A stretch of DNA of 64,000 nucleotides from Cotesia glomerata (lineage: Eukaryota; Arthropoda; Insecta; Hymenoptera; Braconidae): contig NC_058159.1 of the NCBI RefSeq assembly GCF_020080835.1, positions 29,487,525 to 29,551,524 of the forward strand, in the 5' to 3' direction. The notes under the pieces were generated by a model. That model did no database searches. It saw only the letters and a list, made by a program, of their open reading frames with translations, and was not told the origin of the DNA. Position numbers and translations under genes: made by a program. Below are positions 23,891 through 36,419 of this stretch, one piece after another. The stretch's first letter is position 1. The number at the start of each line of letters is the position of its first letter.

Positions 23891-26104
23891 CTCAATTATT
23901 TAAAACGCAACAAAGATAAAAAATTATTACCAACAATTCCAACTTTATTTCTTGATTATTGAAATACTCTCAAAGAAAACTATTCACATTACCAAACCAT
24001 ACCTTTTTGGTTTCTCCGCAAAAACCATATGATATTTATACGTCCTTCTGGTTGACCGACGCTATACATACAAGCAAAGTACAGCAAAAAGAGAGAGAGA
24101 GAAGAAATTGAACGAGGACTCGGAGAGATGTTTGTTTATTTACAATACAAAAGTAGTTTGTGCAGTGATCAATCACCAGCCAGAATGACGCTGAACGTTG
24201 ATCGCTGGCATTGATGTCAGAGAGAGTCAACCAGAGTTTAATCCGACATACATGCAAGTGAGAAGACATCTGTGCAGTGATTTAGGAACTCAAGGACCAA
24301 AACGAATCCCTTCGTGGTCACCAACACAAACATATACATACAGAAGGATAGCAATTGCTCGTGGAATATTATCCAGGTCCAGAGTAGCTTGGGCCCTTCC
24401 GCGGCAGCTCGTTTGAAAAACGATGATGGCCCGAGAGAGTTGGTACAATGCTCGAGGACTGGACCTCTCATTCGTCACGTTCGATTCTCGCTGGACCGAT
24501 GCATTCTCGTTAAACGAATATGTGCATGACTCCCTTCTCGGTTGGCTGGCCATACGCTGGTTCTTGATGCCTCTGCTTCTGCTTGTGCTTCTACTTCTGC
24601 TTCTATTCCCGTTTGCGTTCCTGCTAGTTACCTGGCTCCGACAGCCCAGACACAGTAGACACGACCAGAGACAAACTAAAACTTTGACCTCAGCTCGTGC
24701 AAATCCTGGTCCTGCTTCTGGTATGGCGAAACTTGCCCAACCACTTTCGACTTCCACCTTCCACGACAAATGCAAACCTAAAATGAAATACACGGGCAAG
24801 TTGTCTCCAACAACTGTGATTTGTCGTGACATTTCATTTTAAAATTTCATTAACCTCCCCTTTCTCTTCCTCCTTCTTCTCCTTCTGTAAATTCAAACCG
24901 CCCTTAATTGTATTTATTTATTTTAATTTGTTCCCCAAAGTTTTGACGTGAAAAAAGGTTTCGCGGAGGCTCATTACGGCTCCCTAAAGTTTATTATCCT
25001 CAATTTGACGGTAATGACAATATACGAGAATTATCCTCACATACATGCAACCACTCAAGGATATAATGCTCGTCCTCGTATATTTATTTATATTTATGGC
25101 GGTGCTGTGAAGAAATAAAATTGGTGAATTAATTTGGCTAAAGAAGATGCGCATAGTTTCCCTTCTTATCCCTCTGAGGAGCAGAGAGTTTAAAGTAAAG
25201 AGCAAGAGGGACGATAAAGTCCACTGGTAAAACATTATGTCCATTTTTTCCTGGACCGCAACGAAGATTGATGCACAAGTCGCGACGCGACGCATCCAAA
25301 ATTCGTATACATGTACAGAGTAGAGGCAAGGGTTATTCGGCACACGAAAAAAGTACACCTGAGAAGGCTCAAGGCCCGGCAAATAAGAGGAGATGATGTC
25401 GGCCTGGGGCTTACATGCTCGGTCCTCATCCACTCCACTAACTAACATTACCAAATAAAAGTGGCTCTGCTCAGCCCTTTGGTTCACGGACCCTCGCCTG
25501 TCAAATAAACTGGGTGTTCGCAGTACATACTGTCTTATAAGTAATCATACATGTGCCGGACTTACCGAGTACATCGCCACGCACGCAGCCAGTTCTGGTT
25601 CAGGACTAAACTTTTCGACGTTATTTTGTTTTTTGCATTAGTTCGGCTCTGGGCTGCTTTCTCCGACTACTTACCGGCAGCAAAAACAAGATCGGCTTGG
25701 GCCTAAAAACCTTTTCACTTGTGATTTCTTCTCTCGAGCCTTTTTTTGGCTGTTACCTTTTAAATAAGTTCTGATGTCAACAATTCATGTGTACGGATAG
25801 CCCTACTGGAACTCGTCCACGTGCTTAAGACTCTTCTTGAAGATTTATCTTTGGAAGTTTGATCAGTTTTGGGAACGGCTTTTGTCACTTATTGGAAGGA
25901 AATTCCTTTAGACGGCTCAAAAATCATTTTTGAGAAATTTTTTTATAGATAATGGAATAATCATTTTATTCTAAAGTTTTGACGAAAAATAACTTTGTAA
26001 ATTTGTAATATTTTGATTTTTTCTCTTACCAATAAACTCTTAATATATTTAATTTTTGAATTATAAAAAAAATTCAATTCTTTGGAATTACTGCAAGATT
26101 TTCC
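23891..26104. other. Longest less AT-rich unique tract, no confident gene
   Basis: The interval 24.19-25.72 kb is the most balanced in base composition. Frames of 139 codons (plus, 24423-24842), 180 codons (minus, 24832-24290) and 167 codons (minus, 25487-24984) occur, but the two at 24.3-24.8 kb overlap on opposite strands. The plus-strand frame contains a Leu run encoded by a CTTCTG-type repeat (24570-24612), and none shows a recognisable domain or flanking exon structure. A signal-anchor-like hydrophobic stretch in the plus frame is explained by that repeat. It may be a noncoding exon, regulatory DNA or a lineage-specific gene; I cannot decide. Confidence 0.35.
24570..24612. repeat. Imperfect (CTTCTG)n repeat
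   Basis: Repeated CTTCTG/CTTCTA hexamers encode the Leu-rich run of the overlapping plus-strand frame and the Ser/Arg-rich run on the minus strand. This argues that both frames are composition artefacts. Confidence 0.7.
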
Positions 26105-26526
26105 GGTAATTATTTAAAAGTGGAATCCACCATTTTAATTTTAATTTTTTTAAACGAAATGTTTTTTTGAAAAATACATAAAAAAATGAACAGTAAAAAA
26201 AAAGTTGATTATCACAATTTTAACAAATTTTATAAATTTTCAAAAAAACTTTTTTTTTTAAATTGTTCGTTTTTTTTTATGTACTTCTCAAAAAAAATAT
26301 ATCAAAAAAAGATAAAATAGAAATTTTATCCAAAAATATGAGAGCCAAAATTTTTTCCAACATTTGAAAGCAAAAAAGCTATCGAAATTTTTATTTATTT
26401 TTTTTCACTATATTTTTTATCATAAATGCACCGTAAAAATAAGCAGAATAAAAAAAAATTAAAAAATGTTAATTTTTCATCTAGATATGACCAAAAATAT
26501 TTTGTAAATAATCGATTGTAATTATC
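26105..26526 (-). mobile_element. GGTAATTATTTA foldback MITE, copy 2
   Basis: Begins GGTAATTATTTAAAAGTGG. Relative to copies 1 and 3 it is inverted: ATATGAGAGCCAAAATTTTT and CATCTAGATATGACCAAAAA are reverse complements of blocks in those copies. Its far end is diverged, ending about AATTATC (26526). GATTTTCC before and GATTTCC after are a possible degraded target duplication. No frame. Confidence 0.6.
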
Positions 26527-29500
26527 GATTTCCTTGCTCAATAAAATTTATCTGCATAAGCCTCAATAACGAAATTGTAAAAGTTACATGACTTTGATTT
26601 TTAAATATCATTTGACTTTCAATCTAATAAAACTTCACGCATGTTGATTCTAGATATAAATCTCAAACATTATATCAATATACAAATATCAATAATTAAA
26701 ATTACATAATACTTTCCCAATGTTTGCATTACTCGGCAATATTTCTCCAAGTCACAACGTTTTGTCGTAACATTTGTATATTTCGTTTTCTTAAACATCC
26801 AACTAACTTAAAAACTTAAAAATAAAATTCCCGTATCATCAAGCGAAATTAAAAGACCATTTGCGCATTGTTCTGATAAAACTCCGCGTTATTTTACTTT
26901 ATTTCCTTTGTCGGAACAAGACGGCGTTATCCTGTAGCAAATATATACAGAACAGAACCAGTAATTTGTTGAGCAAAGTAAAACTTTGATGCAAATTTCG
27001 TTTATTTTTCTCGCTTTTGTATATTTTTTTCCTTTACTATAGATTAAAAAGTTAAGCTTATAACTTTTCATTATGTTTCTTTAGTTTTTATTTCTCCAAG
27101 TAATTATACTAATTACAAATTATCTAATTAAATGCATGTAGTTCACCGAGCACCGTCCTACAACATAGACACCATTATACATACATTTTATATATCTGGA
27201 TTTTTAATACATACAACTTTTAGTATATTATTTTTAATTACTTTTCACGAGCGAGCTAAGCTTTCCTGCCCCTCTGCCGGTAAATGCAGTCAGATTGTAT
27301 TCACACTTCTGTGTAATATATTTAATGCTGAGCTAAAAAAAAAAAAAAAAAAAAAAACGACGACCTGTAAATGGATAAAAGTTAAATAATGTCTGACAGC
27401 ATTAACATCCAGTAATTAAAGCAAAGTTAATGTAAAAATATTATATCACATATAAGATACAAGGACAAAAAATGAAAATGAAACATAACCTTTATGCTTA
27501 GTCTTGGGACGCGTTGGCTTTGCCGGTAAGAAAGTTTCTTGCATGGCGACTCCCGACTCGACATGTCGCAATTACTCTCCCATCCGGCAGCTTGAGTCGA
27601 GAGATAGGAAAAGTAAAACACGCGACCGACACACTCCGGTGTGTGTGGTGTATGTTCAATATTAATATTAATAATAATATTAATATGCATATCTTATCAA
27701 AGGCTCGTTATCGAGGCAACAATTTCCTCCGAAGGCCCGGATAGGTGTCTCCATTGAAGCGTAATTAATATTTTAAAAATATTGTAGGTTATATAGTCTG
27801 GATGGCGTCCGAGTGTAATGTCGGACCGGTTTTAAAATGCCTCGTAAATGAGGGAGAACGAATGGAGTTTAAAAGTATTATTTCTCACGTTAATATGCGT
27901 GTTTCTGGTTTCACTTCCTCTTGGGTTTTTTTTTTTGCATACTCGATATCTTTTATACGTTAGTTATACGGCCTCCCACTCGGGATTCGATACACTATGC
28001 AGCCTCGATATTACAGTCCACTTGAAAGAGCATATTCCACGGTTAAATTTCCTCTACTCTCGTTTACCGACGCCCAAGGCACGTTGAGTAATTCCGGAAT
28101 GTGCGCTCCCTTTTGACAGCCAAAATCAATGTTTCAAGATGCATCGTTATCATTAGAAGCTTATTATTATCCGCTCTTTTGCTGTTTAATATTGGCTAAG
28201 AGCTCTACTCGCTTTAATAAGAATATTAAATTTCGCTTTTCCGGACTCTAGTATCTAGTCTCTATTGCTTCTTTTTTTTTTCTAATTTTTTATCCAATTT
28301 AAACTTTCAAAGCGAGAAAAATTTCCGATAGCTTAGATTATTAGATTAATACCAGCGTCAAAAATCTTTTTATCTAATCTGGGTCATTTTTTCAATCCTG
28401 CTCTGAATTTTGCTTTGATATTATTTTTTTATTAGAAGAAAAAAATTTTTTTATTAATTTTTAAAAAATTGTATGACAAAAATCTTTAATTTATGGATTA
28501 ATTACCCGTGACAAAATAAAACATTTATAAAATGTGCATATCAAGACTTTGAATAATCTATTTTGTGAATTTTTTAGCAATTCATTTTATAAAGATTTAA
28601 TTTAACGTTAATAAATTTAGTTAATTATTCAGTATCTATTTCCGATAATATAAAAAATCGTCTGAAGAACGAATTAATAAAAAATCATAATAATTTTTAG
28701 AAGTATGACCTTTTTGAACTCACATCATCAAAATTTCAATTAGCTAAAAAATGTTAAAGTTGAAAAGTTATTTCATCCTCAGCCCATGCATATTTATTAA
28801 TAAAAAAATTTATTATCTCGCGATTTCTCCAAAAATACAGATAATTCTCTAAACTTGATTTAAAAATCAATAAATAAATCATCACTTTGATTCAAACTAA
28901 AAAGTCTACGTAATTAAAATCACAAAATAGAAATTCCGCAAATAAATTTACCGTCTATACAAAAAAAATAAACTTTAATGACTCGTTAAAACATGTATAT
29001 ACATTTTTAAAAAATCTCAATGTAAATGAAAATAATCGAATATTGATTACATAATATGTTCGGGATTGAAATGCATTTATAAATTTTTTATTAAATCTTA
29101 ATTTTATTCACGGGGATAATTAAATATTTAGCATATGTTTGGTTATTCACATATCGAGTTATTTATACAATCCTAATTATGATAATTACCGCCAAATAGT
29201 ATAATTCTGGAACGTATGTGAAATATAATAAATTGATGATATGCGTATGATCAGTAATAAATGGATTACAGTTATTTAAGCGTTAATATTTCGTTCACAC
29301 TCGACATTTTGCGCTCCCATAAATTCACCCTGCGTACTCTGACGTGAATTACTAACATGTATACACTCATACGGGATGTATTGCTTTTTTCAGGGGTGAA
29401 AACAAAAGGGAATTGTTTGGGAAACCGCACATTTTGTTCTTTATGTACCATCTAAACACATTTATCATTATTAGAGACATAAACGCATTAAAAAATCAAT

Positions 29501-29654
29501 TATATCTTTAGCGCTTGCTTTTTATTTTCGGCGATGAAAAATGTTTGAATTAAGCCGTGACAATGCATTGTGAAAATAATTGCTGCGTAATATTTTTAAT
29601 ATTGTAACTTTATTCAAAAATTTCGGTCTTCAATTCTTAGTAAGACTATTATGA
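26527..29654. other. Unique AT-rich sequence with an A24 tract, no supported gene
   Basis: Contains a poly-A run (27334-27357) and ATTAATATTAATAAT repeats near 27660-27690. Frames of 60-87 codons around 27.1-28.1 kb have no domains. The interval 27.5-28.1 kb is less AT-rich. Nothing else is recognised. Confidence 0.45.
27334..27357. repeat. Poly-A tract
   Basis: Twenty-four consecutive A. There is no upstream polyadenylation signal or retrotransposon-like sequence beside it, so I do not call a retroposed tail. Confidence 0.9.
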
Positions 29655-29857
29655 CTGGCAACCTTGCAGCCACTATGTAATTGCCGTGATTAGTGAACTG
29701 TAAATAAATAAAATTTTGTTGTATTAAATAATGACTTTTGTTAAATCGCACTGTACTTTTTTAACTATTGACGTTTTTAAAGATATAAGCTCATTCCGAT
29801 GTTACACTCATCAAGAGCTTTCATTTGAGTACCCACATGCATTTTGATTTATTTTTC

Positions 29858-29921
<64 letters not shown>

Positions 29922-30510
29922 AATATATGAAAAATTGATGTGGGTACTCAAATGAAAGGTCTCGATGAGTGTAACATAGAGATGAGCTTATATCTTTAAA
30001 AATATCAATTGTTTACAATATACAAGGTCATTTCTTAATTATGTTAAATTGCTCTGTACTTTCTTAGCTATTGATATTTTTAAAGATATAAGCTCATTCC
30101 GATGTTACACTCATCAAGAGCTTTCATTTGAGTACCCACATGCATTTTGATATATTTTTCTTATATACATATATATAATATATATAAATATATGAAAAAT
30201 TGATGTGGGTATTCAAATGAAAGGTCTTGATGAGTGTAACATCGGGATGAGCTTATATCTTTAAAAATGTCAATATTTCACAAGATACAGGATCATTTCT
30301 TAACCATGTATCTAGAAATACAACATTTTTTAATGCAGCCTAAATACTTATCATTATAAATTGACTATTGGTGAAAATAATATGAAACCTTAAAAGGCAC
30401 AACTTCAGGTCAAGACTTTTCCTACGATACAAAATTTAACCATAAAAACCCATTTTATCATATAAATACACTGGCCACAAAATTTTGTTTATTCTCTCAA
30501 TAGTATAGAT
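29655..30510 (-). mobile_element. Non-autonomous Helitron, copy 4 (two modules)
   Basis: On the minus strand the 5' end is TCTATACTATTGAGAG (30510 downward) after host A. The 3' end is CCAG, a mutated CTRR (29658-29655). Two palindromic modules lie at about 29765-30010 and 30065-30280. The first has a TA run of about 49 bp in its loop, the second a short loop. The 3' hairpin is partly degraded (GCAGCCAC against GTAATTGC). Confidence 0.85.
29866..29914. repeat. (TA)n microsatellite in Helitron module loop
   Basis: An uninterrupted TA run at the centre of the proximal palindromic module of Helitron copy 4, the same position as the expansion in copy 1. Confidence 0.95.
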
Positions 30511-32747
30511 TATTTTTTTGAACTTATAAAAAACTTTATAAAAATTCAAATGTAAAATATCTGATAAACTATTTTAATTAAAAAATTTAAAGTATAAGTT
30601 TCACTTTCATCAGTATTAGTTTACAGTATATTGTGTAATATCTAATCACCGCGTTATTATATTTTCTATAATCATTACACAAGAGTTATTAAAACGATAC
30701 AATAAGTAAAATGAATTACTTAGGAGAGTGAGATATAAAATAATATAAAAAAGCCCCATAAATCATTAATGAATTGGAAAAATGTTAACTGTCAAAATGG
30801 TGGCAAGCATTAGTTGTAAGTATAAATTGAAACTGGATCAAGGAGAAAAGGTAATAGTTATGGTGTGAAGTTAATATACAATACCGACAGGTTTATATTG
30901 CTGTATTATACTTTTAAGTTATGTTATACGTTATGTGTTATAACTATAAGGTATAAGGTATATAAGGTACCCAGAGTAACAACAGTAACGGCAGCACCAC
31001 CAGAAGCACCCGCTTCTACATGCAATAATAATAACAACATCATAACAACAGCATATTACGGGTAAGTGAAAGTGTTCCAGTTTGTAGTGTCGACTCGACG
31101 AGGTTCCTTCGGGCTCTTATTGTATATTAGGAACCGCAAGTATGTTTGTGGTAACATTTAATGTACCTCGTAATATTTATACGCTTTTCAAAAACTAGTA
31201 TGCTAGTTTGCAAGCTACACTTATTGTATTACTGTCTCATACAATACGCTTGTTTATAAAATAGTTCCAGGCAATTTTAGGCGAATTATGTCTAAGAAAA
31301 AAAAACTTTAAGACCGAGTATGCAAAGCAGAATAATTTTTTTACCTAGAAAATATTATAGTTATTCCGACAAATAAGTTTGGAATTCCACTTGACCTCCA
31401 GAAAAAATACGAGTTCAAAAACAGAAAATTTTTAACGTTTATAGAACATAAAACTTAAGTTATTAAAACTTCTATAATTGAGCAATCATTTAATTTTATT
31501 CTTGAGCTCCGCCTGTTTTTGGTTGTAAAAAATATTGCGAACTCTCTAGTCTCGAGATTTATTTTTTTTACAACCTATTTGACGACTGACCAATAAAAAA
31601 AATTTATTGCGAAATTTTACAGGCTTTTTTACCGTCTAAAAATCATATTTTACGGTTTGAAAAAAATTTTTTTACGACGAAATTTAAATTTTGATTTCAA
31701 GCAACCTTGGTAAAATAATGAAATTCAAGAATTTCACTGAAAGCTGCATAACATAGCAGTGATTTGATTCGCCGCGACCTTTCCGTGTTGTAAAACTTTC
31801 AAATTAATTAATCATACTGAATAATTGAAGTGAATGTATCAGCTGGAGTAAAATAATGAGCAGCGAGCACACCCATAACCTCCTCTTAGCTGAAAATTGA
31901 TGAAAAAAACTATGGATTGAATATCCCGGACTAATTTGTCATTATATTAATTTATTGGGCAACTCTTGAGTCGATTTAAAAATAAATACTCGCAATCTAT
32001 CAAAGGTAAATGTTATTATATTTAAATAAGCCTTTTTTGAGCTCGGTATAAAGAGGAACCATCAATATTACCTCGAAGCTGGAGCCGAACTAAGAATGTA
32101 TCTCATACAGACGCTGTTACAGAAAGTTTACAAATCGCTCAGCAAATTTATTACCACCTGCTACCCGCTGATTGATCGGGAATGAAAGTGAACGACGCAA
32201 AGTTTATTGATTCACCACCGGCTAAGAGGACGTTGATGTAATGGTCTTGACTAAATTGCCTCATGAATAGTCATGAATGAGCCACATGATTCTCCTCAAA
32301 ATTATTGATGGAACTTCTTCCCCTTCCCCTGCTTCTTACTTCTTACTCCTATATACCTATCCACTACTTTATGAGTTATGTCCAATAAAAAATTCACAAA
32401 ATAATAAACTCACTTCGGCAAAAAAGACAAATATCCGGTGAGTATTTAAAGAAGTTAATTGCCTCATATTTTTTTTGCTTCCCATACATCATTCTTTGAT
32501 GTATTTCGGTAATTATTTTTATTCAAATTTAATTTTATTTTGACAATATACTCAAGGTCTTGTAATTGAATCGGTGTATTCATTATTATAAATTATAATT
32601 CTTTTTAACTTTCTTCATATTTACCGTCACTTCAAGGTCTTTTTAATTCTTTTTTTAACTCATAAACTCTTCATAAAAACTCTTGATAAAAATTTTAGAT
32701 TTAAAAAAATTTTCAACCAAATTTTCGTCATAAAATATGATTTTATA
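30511..32747. other. Unique AT-rich sequence, nothing recognised
   Basis: Only small features are visible, for example a short inverted pair GGTTGTAAAAAA/TTTTTTACAACC (31520-31577). A 66-codon frame at 30.9 kb ends in Asn/Thr repeats from AAC/AAT codons and is not supported. Confidence 0.5.
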
Positions 32748-33449
32748 AAATCTACAACCTTGTATCTTGTGAACTATTGACATTTTTAAAGATATAAGCT
32801 CATCCCGAAGTTACACTCATCAAGACCTTTTCATTTGAGTACCCACGTCAATTTTTCATATATTTATATATATATATATATATATGTATATATGAAAAAT
32901 ATATCAAAATGCACGTGGGTACTCAAATGAAAGCTCTTGATGAGTGTAACATCAGGATGAGCTTATATTTTTAAAAATGTCAATAGTTAAGAAAGTACAG
33001 TGCAATTGAACATACTCTCTAAACATGAATTAGTGAAAATTCACTGGAATAAGTGAATATTCACTTATTCCAGTGAATTTTCACTAATTCATGTTTAGAG
33101 AGTAATTAAGAAGCGATCTTGTATCTTGTGAACTATTGACATTTTTTAAGATATAAGCTCATCCCGATGTTACACTCATCAAGACCTTTCATTTGAGTAC
33201 CCACACTAATTTTTCATATATTTATATATATTATATATATGTATATATGAAAAATATATCAAAATGCATGTGGGTACTCAAATGAAAGCTCTTAATGAGT
33301 GTACCATCGGAATGAGCTTATATCTTTAAAAATATCAACAGCTAAAAAAATACAGTGCAATTTAATAAAAGTTATTATTTAATGAAGCAAAATTTTATTT
33401 ATTTATAGTTCACAAGTCACGGCAGTCACATAGTGACTAAGGTTGCCAA
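32748..33449 (+). mobile_element. Helitron copy 5, 5'-truncated (two modules), hit by an 88-bp palindrome
   Basis: It lacks the first ~330 bp of the family and starts near ACCTTGTATCTTGTGAAC. Two palindromic modules are present (about 32773-32985 and 33131-33345). The 3' end AAGGTTGCCAA is a mutated CTRR with an altered hairpin. Between the modules the family sequence AACATAATTAAG is interrupted at TA by a perfect palindrome. Confidence 0.8.
33013..33104. mobile_element. Perfect palindromic mini-MITE (88 bp) with TA duplication
   Basis: TA at 33013-33014 and 33103-33104 flank an 88-bp insert whose arms (CTCTCTAAACATGAATTAG...) are perfect reverse complements to the centre, GTGAAT|ATTCAC, with no loop. 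Including the TA pair, the whole palindrome is 92 bp. Sibling Helitron modules read AACATAATTAAG with one TA, so the insertion and duplication are demonstrated. A TA target fits Tc1/mariner-type mobilisation (inference). Absence of any arm mismatch implies very recent insertion or arm homogenisation. Confidence 0.85.
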
Positions 33450-35132
33450 TTTAAATTAATTGATAATTAAAAAAAAATATTTCTTAGATCCATAAAAATT
33501 TTTATTATCAAATAAAAAAAATAAATGAATTAAAAAAAATTGTCAATAATACTTCTGACATTTTTTGTAATATTTCAACAAGCAGGAATTCCCTGAATAT
33601 CGCGAAGAAAAGGCTAATGAATCAAAATTCAATTAAATTCCGCGATCAATTAGTCAGCGAGTGATCGAGAGTTGAACGATTTCTCACTGTTAATTCAGCT
33701 CGGATTTAATAATCGACGGTATATATTACATATCTATAGATTAATTCCTGATACATAAAGTCTAGTGAAATGTTCAGACAAAAGTTGCGAAATTGGCGAA
33801 TCAAGAACTCAACAATAATCAGATGTTTCTCAATCCTGGGTATCCTGAGAGTGTGTGTGCCGTAAATTCACAGGAAACACGTGACTTTAAAAACTATACT
33901 GTTAACTCAACTCGTTGTGTTAGTAGTTTAAGTTGTGTTATGTATAGAACAAGAGTAAGAGAACCAATGTAAAGGCTTTCTCGCGATAAACTGGTGCAGA
34001 GTCTTTCCCACGTGCATTGGAATAAGAAGTGTTGCCACATAAACACTTCCTTCCATTTATAAATATAAATATAAATATATATGTATATACGAAACGCGTA
34101 AAGTACCTGTGCAAATAAAGCAATGAAAAGAATGGAGGAAAATAATAATAACAACAATTAGAATTACGGTTAGGTAATAAAATAATAACAACAAAAAGAA
34201 GTTAAATTATCATTGAATATATGTATGGATGTTTATTATAAACGTATGAACGTATGAATGGGGTTCGGTAAACAACAGTTAACTCAAAGTGGAAGTAAAC
34301 CACAAGTTGATGCGTGAAAATGTTTTTAATTCAGGGTGATCATTATTACTGCTATTATCCGTTTCTCCGCTGGTATAATTGATCGAAAACGTCCCCACAT
34401 CGCTTTACACTCGCCGGTCTATTATATTATTATACATATATTATATACTTTACTTCTACATGCGCATTACAGGTATGCAATATTCGCGGACGTGCGTGAT
34501 GTGATGATAGCGCAACGTAAAACATGATGCGATGTGTAATGTATAATTAGTTCAAAAATTCGTTTAATTTTGGACGCCGCATTAATCAGCGATTGTGTTA
34601 TACGCATTACGTAACGAGAGTTTGATAATATTCGTATATAACTCTATTACGGCCTGTCGATTATTCGTTTCATTTATGACGTTAATTATTATTGATAAAT
34701 GGATCTGTAATTAGCGACGTCAAATTTCAGGTTTTGTTTTTTTATTGATTTAATTATTTAGTTTTGATGCTGGTAATTTGACAGAAAAGTTTAGATTATT
34801 TTGATCGATCGAAATTTATATACATTGGTTATTTATCAATTTAATTCACTTAATATTGAAATTAGTTATTTTTTTGGTTTATAATTTGGCTGCTAGGCTG
34901 GGTTTGAAGGGTCATTTCCTACCTGTCATTCTTATGATCGCTGCTAATCTCTTCTGGCGTTGATGATCAGTGAAATTTAATACGCGCTTGAGAGGTTTAG
35001 GTTGAAGACGCAGGTAGAAGTTTGCTGTAAAGAATTTTTTTAATATGAGTATAATTTTGTCATTGTAAAATTGGTTTTAATTTATTAAATTTGGCAATTT
35101 TTAATATTAAAAATTGTTATTATTTTTATTAT
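33450..35132. other. Unique AT-rich sequence, nothing recognised
   Basis: No copies of the window's repeat families. An 87-codon minus frame (34157-33894) contains an Ile/Tyr run from an ATATAA repeat and is rejected. Confidence 0.5.
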
Positions 35133-35380
35133 CCCCATGAAAAAAAAAAATATGTCGAAATATGTAAAAAATATGTATAGTAAATATATTTTTAATAACA
35201 AACTTTTGGCCGATTTTCATAGATATTTTATATATTTTAAATATATTTTAAATATATTCAAGATATGTCTTAAAATACATAAAAAATACATAGCTAAAAA
35301 TATTAAAAAAATATATTTGGAATATATCTAAAATATATTTGAAATATATGAAAATCGACCAAAAGTTAGTTATTAAATAG
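35133..35380. mobile_element. ATATTTTA-rich foldback MITE, copy 2, truncated
   Basis: Starts CCCCATGAAAAAAAAAAA and contains ACTTTTGGCCGATTTTCAT and its inverted partner GAAAATCGACCAAAAG. The expected last ~110 bp, including the TTTTATGGGGG end, is missing. The break falls at TAGTATATT, where a GC-rich hairpin element begins. Confidence 0.7.
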
Positions 35381-35396
35381 TATATTGTGTGACTAG

Positions 35397-35507
35397 GGAT
35401 GAAACAAAACGATTTCAGACCAGAGTGAAGTTGCCTGCCCGAGCGAAGCGAGGGCTGGCATCACTCGGTCTGAAATCGTGTTTCATCCCGCGTCACACAT
35501 TATATTT
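35397..35507. mobile_element. GC-rich hairpin element with GCGAAGC apex
   Basis: The arms GTGTGACTAGGGATGAAAC and GTTTCATCCCGCGTCACAC pair, followed by inner pairing of GATTTCAGACC with GGTCTGAAATC. Near the apex, CCCGAGCGAAGCGAGGG folds around GCGAAGC. It resembles the hairpin at 36.91-37.03 kb in architecture and in starting after AGTATATT with CTAGGGA. The GC content contrasts strongly with its surroundings. Its class is unknown. Confidence 0.6.
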
Positions 35508-35585
35508 TTCATATAAGTTGCATTAAAAATACTAGTTTCAATGTCTGGAGCCAACCAGAACTAGATAGTTTCAGACGAACAGCGA
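35508..35585 (+). repeat. Left arm of a long inverted repeat around the retrotransposon fragment
   Basis: TTTTTCATATAAGTTGCATT through AGATAGTTTCAGAC matches, as a reverse complement with scattered differences, the segment at 37464-37541. The pairing covers about 75 bp, including GAGCCAACC. The two arms face inward and enclose 1.9 kb. Confidence 0.75.
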
Positions 35586-35828
35586 AAATACCATTTTATT
35601 ATAAAACATAATAAAATAGAATAATAATTAATTATAATAATAATTTATTATTACCAGAAATACAGATATTTGAAAAAATACATAATAAGTGTACAATACA
35701 AAAATATCTGTCCTATAGAGATGATTTCCATCTGTACATAGGACTGGTACAGTAATTTATATCCATGAAGACAAAATTATTAGCATACAAAATTGAACAA
35801 TTAAAACTTAAAAACTAATTAACTCAAT

Positions 35829-36329
35829 TTATTCTGTATTTTGTTTTAACCATTCAGTTATTTTCATCTTAATAGATTTTTTAGAACCGTCTAACATCTT
35901 TAAATTGTTTGGTAACCTATTGTAAAATTTCACAGCAACATAGCTAGCACTCTTGCATGAAATAGTTTTGTTCCTCTTTGGCATTGCAATAGACTTGTTT
36001 CTTGTGTTTACAACTATATCTTTATATCTAAGTTTACATTCATTATAGTATGTCATAATAGAATTTATAATAAAAGATTGCCTGATATTTAATACATCCT
36101 CACTGTTTATTTTTTTAATTAGTTTATTTTGAATTGTAATTAGTGAGTTTAACGTATTACTATACGCTCCACCCCAGGCAGTAATTCCATAATTAATTAC
36201 ACTTTCAATCAAGGCCTGGTAAATGATTTTCAGAGTTCTTTTATTCATTATTAAACTAAGCTTATAGAAAACAAAAATAAAGTATTTGGTTTTCTTTATC
36301 AACTCTTTGATATGACAATCCCACTTCAT
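35829..36329 (-). pseudogene. RT thumb/C-terminal segment of the same retrotransposon
   Basis: A 166-codon frame carrying KWDCHIKELIKKTKYFIF, LIESVINYGITAWGGAYSN and LITIQNKLIKKI, the conserved region after the RT palm in CR1/L2/Jockey-like elements, ending in a natural-looking stop. It is out of frame with the palm segment because of the breaks at 36.38 and 36.46 kb. Confidence 0.88.
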
Positions 36330-36419
36330 ACAGCTGTCTATAACTATTCCTAAGTATTTACAATTTGTTACCCTTTTTAGTTTTTATTTTCTATGTAAAT
36401 TTCTGTCTCTTTTGGTACA

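Noticed and set aside
24290..24842. Two overlapping frames, 180 codons (minus) and 139 codons (plus), the latter with a Leu-rich membrane-like stretch
   Set aside because: They lie on opposite strands of the same DNA, the Leu run comes from a CTTCTG repeat, and no domain, splice context or family similarity is recognisable.
24984..25487. 167-codon minus-strand frame with two further overlapping minus frames
   Set aside because: No recognisable domain. Three frames open in one interval indicates a locally stop-poor composition, not a gene.
27334..27357. Poly-A tract as a retroposed gene or SINE tail
   Set aside because: No upstream repeated body, no polyadenylation signal nearby and no flanking target duplication that I can see.
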